Assembly: GCA_903884005.1 (NCBI GenBank)
Contig: CAISDA010000033.1
Span: forward strand, 1-64,000
Reading direction: 5' to 3'
Length of the DNA: 64,000 nt
Source of the DNA: an uncultured Ignavibacteriota bacterium
GTDB taxonomy: Bacteria > Bacteroidota > Ignavibacteria > UBA10030 > UBA8401
Positions 54,550-61,759 of the stretch are shown here, piece by piece (the first letter of the stretch is position 1; the number at the start of each line of letters is the position of its first letter). Under the pieces are notes generated by a model. It was not told the DNA's origin and ran no database searches. It saw only the letters and a list, made by a program, of their open reading frames with translations. A program made the translations under genes and the position numbers.

Positions 54550-55119
54550 TCACTCCGGAATGAGTGTGGGAGAATCCGCAACATCCAGTAATCGTGCAGA
54601 GAATCCGTGCTGTGAAATTTCGTCGTAGTTGTGGCCGGCGTCCGACGGCCAGCTGGCGCCGATGATCAGCGCCGCCGCGCCTGTGTTGGCGATGCGATGC
54701 GCGACCCCTCCGCGTATATAATGCAGGCTCCCGGGAAACATCCGCTCGGCCCACGACTCCCGCTCCCTGTTCATCAGTATGAGCATCCCCTCGCCTTGCA
54801 CTCCCCAATAATATTCCGCACGGTCTTCGAGTGCATGAAAATGTCCGCGAGTCATAAAGTATTCTCCGCCGACTTTCCCCGGCTGTACGATCGTCGTACC
54901 GAAATACAAACCTCCGGACGTTCCTTCCGGTACAGGAAGATGCGCCTGTACATTATAGACGAGCTGCTCGGGATCCATCTGTTCGAACGCCCCGATGTCC
55001 TTAAAAACACCGGTGAGGTGTTTCATCCTCTTCTCGCTTTCAGCGATATCGCTTCCCCGCAAGCACCAATTCAATGGATCTATCACGGTCGAAGGAGGCA
55101 GTATTTGTAAATGCTTCAT
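54550..55119 (-). CDS. Cupin phosphoglucose isomerase-like protein, short form
   Basis: 189 residues, the size of archaeal cupin phosphoglucose isomerases. Motifs 'GTTIVQPGKVGGEYFMTRGHFHALEDRAEYYWGVQGEGMLILM' correspond to the 'T-GHxH...E-Y-GxG-G-LL' pattern with the metal-binding His and Glu residues. Likely glucose 6-phosphate isomerase. First gene of the minus-strand run, overlapping in function with the longer cupin at 49465-50265. ATG start. Confidence 0.87.
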   Translation of the reverse strand: MKHLQILPPSTVIDPLNWCLRGSDIAESEKRMKHLTGVFKDIGAFEQMDPEQLVYNVQAHLPVPEGTSGGLYFGTTIVQPGKVGGEYFMTRGHFHALEDRAEYYWGVQGEGMLILMNRERESWAERMFPGSLHYIRGGVAHRIANTGAAALIIGASWPSDAGHNYDEISQHGFSARLLDVADSPTLIPE

Positions 55120-55484
55120 GGATCAATCCTCTGTATCTGCTCATAATATTAATAATAGTGTTATAATGCAACACCAATAGAGTACATACCTCACGGCATG
55201 ATGGCGAAAAATTTCCGGGATTGTGAGACTGTAATTCCTAATTTTAAGAATCATATTCAAGTCCGCGAAAAAGAATGTCCGGGAATCATGTACCAGGCAT
55301 TGACAGACCACCGTATTCGTCCGTTTTGAAGGGGATCCGCCGCCGCCCTCTGTGAAATGCACTCGTTTCAATTATGGTACATTATTTGCATTAATTATCA
55401 CGGACAAAACAGTATCATTGTTACACAACCGGCACTCACACTCTTCCACCGCCGCAGCGACGGTCAGTTTCGGAGATGTCGTCA
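55120..55484. other. Divergent intergenic region
   Basis: About 365 bases between the divergent cupin and cytochrome genes, AT-rich near 55140-55260. It should hold the promoter of the minus-strand sugar run (a TATAAC-like -10 near 55160 with no good -35) and upstream control sites of the cytochrome. I see no gene, tRNA or clear palindrome. Confidence 0.5.
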
Positions 55485-55513
55485 TTGACTTTGCATATGT
55501 ATTTATCTACCAT
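55485..55513 (+). promoter_or_regulatory. Promoter of the 19-haem cytochrome
   Basis: TTGACT (55485-55490), a 17-bp spacer and TACCAT (55508-55513). Transcription would begin near 55520, which supports the ATG at 55557 rather than an earlier one. Confidence 0.6.
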
Positions 55514-55556
55514 TGAACACATTCGCAGGATGTTCCTGATAAAAATCTTCCCTTCT

Positions 55557-58343
55557 ATGAAAAAACAATTGAATCGGTTTGCATCGTTGGCCTTTGGCCT
55601 TCTTCTGGTCTGTTCATCTGCGAAGATGATCGCACAGGAAAAAGAGGAATGTCTTGCATGCCACAGCGATAAATCGCTCACCGGCGAACGGCACAAAGAG
55701 AAAGGGTCTCTCTTTGTGGATGAAAAAAAGTTTTCCAAATCAATTCACAAGGACCTCAGTTGCATTCTCTGCCACACAGACCTGGAAGGAAAAGAATTTC
55801 CGCATGCCGTTCCGGTAGCTCCGGTCAAATGCGGAACCTGCCATGAGAAGCCGGCTGATTTATACGCCAAGGGACTTCACGGCCGGAAGGCGGCCAAAGG
55901 CGACCCGCTGGCTCCCCGCTGTTACGATTGTCACGGCAAGCACGACATTCTCGCGGTGAAAGATCCCAACTCTCCGGTGATCCCGATACGGATTCCCTAC
56001 CTCTGCGGCAAGTGCCACCAGGAGGGAACTGCCGTGATGCGCCAGAGAAATATTCCGCAGGACCACATTCTCGAGAACTATACCGAGAGCATCCATGGCG
56101 ACGGCTTATTGAAGAAAGGTCTCTCCGTGGCGGCGACGTGCGCTTCATGCCACGGGGCGCATCTCATTCTTCCGCACACCGATCCCCAATCGTCGATCAA
56201 TAAAAACAATGTCGCCAAGACCTGCTCCCAGTGCCACTCATCGATCGAGACGGTGCACCGGAAGATCATCAAAGGCGAACTCTGGGAAAAACAGGCGCAC
56301 GTACTTCCCGCATGCGTCGACTGCCATCAGCCGCACAAGGCGCGCCGTGTGTTCTATGACCAGGGCATGGCGAATCAGGATTGCCTGAATTGCCATCAAC
56401 GGAAGGACATCAAAGCGTCGGTCGGCGGCCGTTCATTATTTGTCGATGTCGCTGTCTATGCGGGATCGAAACACGGTCCAAAGGTCGCATGCAGCCAGTG
56501 CCACAGCGAGGTCAAATCGAATCTCACCCGGCCGTGTTCAGCCATCACGAAAAAAGTCGACTGCGCGCAATGCCACAAGGAAGTCGGAGACCAGTATGCG
56601 ATGAGCACGCACGGCAAGCTCTTCGCAAAGAACGACCTGAACGCGCCGACGTGCAAGGAATGCCACGGCACGCATGGCGTCAAGGGAAAACTGGATCCAG
56701 CGTCGCCGTCGTTCCCAACAAACATACCGAAGCTCTGCGCCCGCTGTCACGCCGAGAACCAAAAGGCCGCCGTGCGCTACCAGGGCGAGCAGCATGATAT
56801 CGTCACGCATTACACCGAAAGCATTCACGGCAAGGGACTCGCCAAAAGCGGATTGACTGTGACCGCAACATGCACCTCGTGCCATTCGGCGCATCGCGAA
56901 CTTCCCAAATCGGATTCGCTCTCGACAGTGAATCCGAAAAATCTCCCCGCGACCTGCGGCGCCTGCCATCACGGCATGCAGGAACAGTTTGAAAAGAGCA
57001 TCCACTCGAGGCTGGTTTCGAAATCAGATAAACCCCTGCCCGTGTGCAGCGACTGTCATACGGCTCACACGATCAACCGTACGGATGCCGAAGGCTTCAA
57101 GCTCGGCATCTCCATCACGTGCGGAAAATGTCACGCCGAAGTCACGAAGAGTTATTTCGACACGTATCACGGCAAGGTGTACCAGCTGGGATACACCAAA
57201 ACGGCGAAGTGCTACGATTGCCACGGCTCGCACGACATCCTGCCGATCGCCGATCCGAAATCGCATCTGAGCCGCGCCAATGTCGTACAGACGTGCCAGA
57301 AATGTCACCCCGACGCCAATCGGCGCTTTGCGGGATACCTCACGCATGCGACTCATCATGATCCGAACAAATATCCGATCCTCTTCTGGGTCTTCTGGGG
57401 AATGACCGGATTGGTGATCGTGACATTTTTCTTCAGCGGGCTCCACACGTTGCTGTGGCTGCCGCGCGCCTGGCAGATGCGAAAGATCCACCAGACAATG
57501 GAAAAGGAACACGCAAACGAACGGCAGTATCAGCGGTTCTCCCGGCTCAACCGCACGTTGCATGTTGCCATGATCGTGAGCTTCCTATCCCTGGCGCTCA
57601 CGGGCATGACGCTGAAATTTTCATACACCGGCTGGGCGGCGATCGTGTCGCGGGTCTTCGGCGGGTTTGTCGTCGCCGGATATGTCCACCGCATCGCCGC
57701 ATCGATCCTGATCATGATTTTCATCACGCATGTCGTGGATCTCTTCCGCCGCAAGAAATCGGAATTCGGCTCGTGGAAAAACATGCTCTTCGGAGCGAAC
57801 ACGCTGCTGCCGACGAAAAAGGACCTTGACGATGCCATCGGCTCCATTAAATGGTTCATTGGCAAGGGCCCGCGGCCGCAATACGGGCGCTGGACGTATT
57901 GGGAAAAATTCGATTACTTCGCCGTGTTCTGGGGCATCTTCGTTATCGGTTCCACAGGCATGATGCTCTGGTTCCCGGAATTCGCAACGCTCCTGTTCCC
58001 GGGCTGGGTCATCAACGTTGCAACGATCATTCACAGCGACGAAGCGCTCCTTGCCGCAGGATTCATCTTTACGATCCACTTTTTCAACACGCATCTGCGG
58101 CCTGAAAAATTCCCGATGGATACCGTGGTCTTCACCGGCCGCATGTCCGTCGAAGAATTGAAGCGCGATAAACCCGCGGAATATGCGGCGATGGCCGCAA
58201 GCGGAGAACTCGAAAAAAATCTCGTCGAGCCCTATCAGCCGATCGTCATCCGCGTCATCAAAGTGTTCGGATTCATCGCGGTCGGCATCGGGTTCTCGAT
58301 CGTTATCTGGATCGTCTTCGCGATGCTCTTCAGTTATCAATGA
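55557..58343 (+). CDS. 19-haem cytochrome c fused to membrane cytochrome b (CbcL-like)
   Basis: 928 residues from the ATG at 55557, which begins a signal peptide (MKKQLNRFASLAFGLLLVCS); earlier ATGs are in frame but lie around the promoter. The periplasmic part (to about 590) contains 19 CXXCH haem motifs, from CLACH to CQKCH, with distal His pairs such as 'YTESIHG', 'STHGKLF' and 'TYHGKVY', and signs of an internal duplication. It is followed by a membrane domain (about 620-928) with about five segments and histidines ('NRTLHVAMI', 'GYVHRIAAS', 'FITHVVDLF', 'TIIHSDEALLAAGFIFTIHFFNTHLRPEKFPMD') as in b-type cytochrome subunits. Such a fusion is known from CbcL of Geobacter, which takes electrons from menaquinol. 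Single-gene unit with promoter and terminator. Confidence 0.92.
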   Translation: MKKQLNRFASLAFGLLLVCSSAKMIAQEKEECLACHSDKSLTGERHKEKGSLFVDEKKFSKSIHKDLSCILCHTDLEGKEFPHAVPVAPVKCGTCHEKPADLYAKGLHGRKAAKGDPLAPRCYDCHGKHDILAVKDPNSPVIPIRIPYLCGKCHQEGTAVMRQRNIPQDHILENYTESIHGDGLLKKGLSVAATCASCHGAHLILPHTDPQSSINKNNVAKTCSQCHSSIETVHRKIIKGELWEKQAHVLPACVDCHQPHKARRVFYDQGMANQDCLNCHQRKDIKASVGGRSLFVDVAVYAGSKHGPKVACSQCHSEVKSNLTRPCSAITKKVDCAQCHKEVGDQYAMSTHGKLFAKNDLNAPTCKECHGTHGVKGKLDPASPSFPTNIPKLCARCHAENQKAAVRYQGEQHDIVTHYTESIHGKGLAKSGLTVTATCTSCHSAHRELPKSDSLSTVNPKNLPATCGACHHGMQEQFEKSIHSRLVSKSDKPLPVCSDCHTAHTINRTDAEGFKLGISITCGKCHAEVTKSYFDTYHGKVYQLGYTKTAKCYDCHGSHDILPIADPKSHLSRANVVQTCQKCHPDANRRFAGYLTHATHHDPNKYPILFWVFWGMTGLVIVTFFFSGLHTLLWLPRAWQMRKIHQTMEKEHANERQYQRFSRLNRTLHVAMIVSFLSLALTGMTLKFSYTGWAAIVSRVFGGFVVAGYVHRIAASILIMIFITHVVDLFRRKKSEFGSWKNMLFGANTLLPTKKDLDDAIGSIKWFIGKGPRPQYGRWTYWEKFDYFAVFWGIFVIGSTGMMLWFPEFATLLFPGWVINVATIIHSDEALLAAGFIFTIHFFNTHLRPEKFPMDTVVFTGRMSVEELKRDKPAEYAAMAASGELEKNLVEPYQPIVIRVIKVFGFIAVGIGFSIVIWIVFAMLFSYQ

Positions 58344-58369
58344 CCGCTGTGATCGGTCACACGAGTGTA

Positions 58370-58405
58370 AACGACAAGAGCCCTCTTACGAGGGCTCTTG
58401 TCGTT
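58370..58405 (+). terminator. Strong hairpin after the cytochrome gene
   Basis: Perfect 16-bp stem (AACGACAAGAGCCCTC and its complement) with a 4-nt loop, 27 nt after the stop. The T-run is weak (ATGTGATAACC follows), but the stem strength and position fit a terminator, perhaps in both directions for the convergent gene at 58541. Confidence 0.8.
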
Positions 58406-58540
58406 ATGTGATAACCATCATTTTCTTCGCCTCAACACGCGGGCCCGCTCGAAACCGGCAGCGGTACTCGGAGCCGCAGCACCGGACGCCCGACGCACAG
58501 GCACACTGGCGCACATCGGGTATGCCATCTGCACGACACC

Positions 58541-60448
58541 CTAAAATCCGATTCCAATGCTCATTCCAGCGGTGTACGATGAATAGTCATTGTACTCATC
58601 GTTCGATTGATTGCGCAGCACTGAAACCATCGCTGAAATATCCATCGTTACCCCTTTTCCCATCTCAAAATATTTTGAGATGCAGCACTCCGCAGCAGAC
58701 GCCAGATCTTTTCTGCTCGGCGCCGTTTCTTCGTCCCGAAGGTTGAAGGCAGGGAGCTTCATTAGTTTATTTTTTATTTCCGCTGTTCCGCTCAGCGAAA
58801 AGCCTGCGGGCATGTCGTACGCAACGGTGATCCTGCCTTCGGGTCCATGATAAGCAAACGACTCATTGTAGATATCTTCCGAAAGAAATGTTGTGTTGAG
58901 ATACTTGCCGAGAAATCGGGGCTCGGAATGGACGTCATAGCGATATTGGATTCTGCCTTCATAAAAAAACGATGCAGTTCTTTTCGAATTGAATAATGCC
59001 ACTGTGAGCTGATATGATCCCGGTGACTGCGGCGTCAGGGATATCTGCGTGTGCTGAGTACCGCCCGCTTTGCCGTTCCCGGTCACGGTTCCACCCGGAG
59101 TAACGGCGAAGATGGCCGTGTCGTAGACGGTGACAGTATAATATTTCATGCCTGCGGAGACGCTGATCCCGTTATGAAATCCATTCTCGGTCGCATGCGC
59201 CGCTGAGAACTGAAACACATCGGTCGCATTCGACAGTTCGTTGATCAACGTATAACTGCGATACCCCAGCGTATTCTGAAGATCATACATGAGGAATGAT
59301 GCGCCGGAATGATGCCGATACGCTGTGATGAGGTCCGCCCCGGTGTTGTTGTAATCGCTATAATAATCCTTGTCCCACCGCGCAGAGAGGTTCAAGGCAA
59401 ACGTCAGATCGGTGCTGGTCTCCCGTCGAAGCTCTTCCGATTCACTCCATTGTTCCGGCGATGCGTCGTTGGCATTGTGATACGCTATTCTGTATTGAGT
59501 GGACAGAGTGTGTTCGTAATAATTTCTTTGCTGCAATGCGTTGAAGACCGTCAATGTCCCCATATACAGCACGTCCAGCGAAGAGCTCGCATAATTCCGC
59601 TCGAACTTCGCCTGTGTGAACAATTGCTTCACCTGGTCCGCGGGCCGTGCATAATAGCATAGCGGATTCCTGTCGAATCCATGCGAGATCGCATTGTAGA
59701 ATGAATACTGGGAAGAAAAATATCTCAGCGAATCAGCGCGTCGTTCCGAAAGACTATCGGCCAGCTCCGACCGCAAGTCGGCCAATCGGTCATTGTCCGC
59801 AGATTGATTCTCCATCAACAGTGAGTACACCGACTCAAGAGAGTCCCGCACGATGTAGTAGGTATCATTCATGTTGTCCAGTAGCGCGTGATATGCGGCA
59901 GAGCACGAGTCTTTCACGACCCAGCATACACTGTCTGCCGTTTCTCTCAGCGATTCCTCCATGTCTTCATACTCGTGCAGCTCCCCCTTTCTGCTGCCAG
60001 CCAACGCGGCTCTTTTTTTTTCCAGCCGTCCGAGGTGCACGCGTATCAATGCCGAAGACGTACGTTTCAGCATGTGGTCATCCGCTCGTATCAGTCCCAG
60101 CAGGCGTGCGCACGATTCCCGCAGCGTGTTACGCCTGGCCAGATCGAGCGAATCGGGTTGGTGTGCGCATAGGGAATCCGCATACGTTCCAACGCCGCGG
60201 CAAAGACGGTCGTGGTTCGCTATGAGCTGAGAAGAGAGTGAATCTGCAAACGTGCCAAGGGCCACGGTTGTCGAGACAATAATACCGCGAAGCCCGCGGT
60301 CGCGCTCGCCGGCACTCGAGGCCGCGGCATGCGTGATTGTCTTGCCGCGCTCTTTCATTCCCTGGGCGTGCGCATGGGAATGCACCGCGGTCAAGAGGAC
60401 GAGCACGAGCACCGGCAGTATATTGTTCGGTCCTGGATGACTTTTCAT
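58541..60448 (-). CDS. Coiled-coil plus outer-membrane-type protein of the polysaccharide locus
   Basis: 635 residues from the ATG at 60448, which gives a signal peptide (MKSHPGPNNILPVLVLVLLTAVHSHAHAQ). Residues about 70-260 are charged and helical, probably a coiled coil. From about 270 the sequence is rich in Tyr, Ser and alternating beta pattern and ends in 'AGMSIGIGF', with the terminal Phe typical of outer-membrane barrels. No family is recognised. It begins 8 nt after the glycosyltransferase stop and is the last gene of that run, so it is a candidate outer-membrane port or anchor for the glycan. Inference from context and composition. Confidence 0.82.
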   Translation of the reverse strand: MKSHPGPNNILPVLVLVLLTAVHSHAHAQGMKERGKTITHAAASSAGERDRGLRGIIVSTTVALGTFADSLSSQLIANHDRLCRGVGTYADSLCAHQPDSLDLARRNTLRESCARLLGLIRADDHMLKRTSSALIRVHLGRLEKKRAALAGSRKGELHEYEDMEESLRETADSVCWVVKDSCSAAYHALLDNMNDTYYIVRDSLESVYSLLMENQSADNDRLADLRSELADSLSERRADSLRYFSSQYSFYNAISHGFDRNPLCYYARPADQVKQLFTQAKFERNYASSSLDVLYMGTLTVFNALQQRNYYEHTLSTQYRIAYHNANDASPEQWSESEELRRETSTDLTFALNLSARWDKDYYSDYNNTGADLITAYRHHSGASFLMYDLQNTLGYRSYTLINELSNATDVFQFSAAHATENGFHNGISVSAGMKYYTVTVYDTAIFAVTPGGTVTGNGKAGGTQHTQISLTPQSPGSYQLTVALFNSKRTASFFYEGRIQYRYDVHSEPRFLGKYLNTTFLSEDIYNESFAYHGPEGRITVAYDMPAGFSLSGTAEIKNKLMKLPAFNLRDEETAPSRKDLASAAECCISKYFEMGKGVTMDISAMVSVLRNQSNDEYNDYSSYTAGMSIGIGF

Positions 60449-60456
60449 GGGAGCAT

Positions 60457-61740
60457 TCAGACTTTTTTGCCGCCGGTTTTCGTATGCGTATCGAACCGTA
60501 TGGTTTTTGCCCAGACTCGCTTCTCTTTCTTGACATACTCCGAATATGCGGCTTTCAGCACAATATAGATCCACAATTGGCAGTACGAAAAATACATCAT
60601 AATGATAAGGCCGATTTTGCCGAGACTGTCTTCTTCATCGAAGGAAATGGCGAGCAGGATCTCGGCGATGAACAGCACAAACGCCATGCCCCACACGAAC
60701 GTATACGGGCCGGGAAGCGAAATGCTGACGAGGCCGGCGGCGCTGACAAAGAAGAGCAGGTCCGAGATGATGATCGCGGCAAAAAACACATAATACAGAG
60801 CAAGCGTGTAGAGGATGTCCAATGCAAGCCGGCGGTTTTTAAATTTCGGCAGCGCCTTAAAATATTTGCCGATAACGTAGTTGTTGCCTCTCACCCAGCG
60901 CATCCGCTGCTTGATCCATACGTTCCATTCCTCCGGCTCCTGCTCGTATGTGATGGCGTAGGGAATAAATTTGATCTTATACCCTTCCTGATAGATCCGT
61001 ATGCTCAATTCAGAATCTTCGGTCAGCGCCTCTTCATCCCAGCCATGAAGCGCGTTGATGAGCGAAGCCCACATGACAAAGTTGGTGCCTGGCAGCGTGG
61101 CGACATTGTGCATCTGCCATCGTCCCGCCTGGAGCATCGATTGAAAGCTGAGCGTCTCGATATTGATGAATCGCGTAAGCCAGTTGGTGTTTTTATTGAC
61201 GGTCCTGAATTTGCCAAGCACGGCGCCAAGTTCCTTATGGTCGAGCAGCTGAGCCACCAAATACCGCAATGAACTTTTGTCCGGCGTATTGTCCGCATCA
61301 TAGATGGCGATGATCTCTCCGGTGGCGGCCTTCACTCCGAGGTTCAACGTCCGGGATTTCCCTTTCCCCCCTTCGCCTTCCGGAATGTCGTACAGTTGCA
61401 CGCGCGGATGAACCACTGCGTAATCGAGAATGATCTGTCTGGTTGCGTCTGAAGAACCATCGTTGATAACGAGGATCTGAAGCTTGTCCTTCGGATACTC
61501 CAGCTCCAGCATCGATTCGATCGTCGCCCCGATCACCTTCGCCTCGTTGTGAGCCGGAATCAATATTGAGCACGTCGGGTACTCGTACGTCCTCTCATCG
61601 ACCAGCTGCTTTTCCTTCATCGACTGAATAAAATTAACATACCCGTACACTGTGAGTATGAACTGATACGCGATCATGAACCATATCAGTATGACGGCTA
61701 GAACGAAGATGACGCTGGAAACGGTTTCTAATAATGGCAT
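60457..61740 (-). CDS. Processive family 2 glycosyltransferase (polysaccharide synthase)
   Basis: 427 residues. N-terminal membrane segment (about 8-38), a GT2 domain with 'CSILIPAHNEAKVI', 'INDGSSD' (Asp94), the UDP-sugar DxD 'YDAD' (148-150), 'TED' (240-242, catalytic Asp) and 'QRMRW' (278-282), then about four membrane segments. This is the set of processive inner-membrane synthases such as PgaC/IcaA (poly-N-acetylglucosamine), cellulose or hyaluronan synthases. It would build and translocate an exopolysaccharide. No PilZ domain is seen. It lies between the coiled-coil protein and the TIM-barrel protein. Confidence 0.93.
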   Translation of the reverse strand: MPLLETVSSVIFVLAVILIWFMIAYQFILTVYGYVNFIQSMKEKQLVDERTYEYPTCSILIPAHNEAKVIGATIESMLELEYPKDKLQILVINDGSSDATRQIILDYAVVHPRVQLYDIPEGEGGKGKSRTLNLGVKAATGEIIAIYDADNTPDKSSLRYLVAQLLDHKELGAVLGKFRTVNKNTNWLTRFINIETLSFQSMLQAGRWQMHNVATLPGTNFVMWASLINALHGWDEEALTEDSELSIRIYQEGYKIKFIPYAITYEQEPEEWNVWIKQRMRWVRGNNYVIGKYFKALPKFKNRRLALDILYTLALYYVFFAAIIISDLLFFVSAAGLVSISLPGPYTFVWGMAFVLFIAEILLAISFDEEDSLGKIGLIIMMYFSYCQLWIYIVLKAAYSEYVKKEKRVWAKTIRFDTHTKTGGKKV

Positions 61741-61759
61741 AATGGATGCTCTAATTCTT

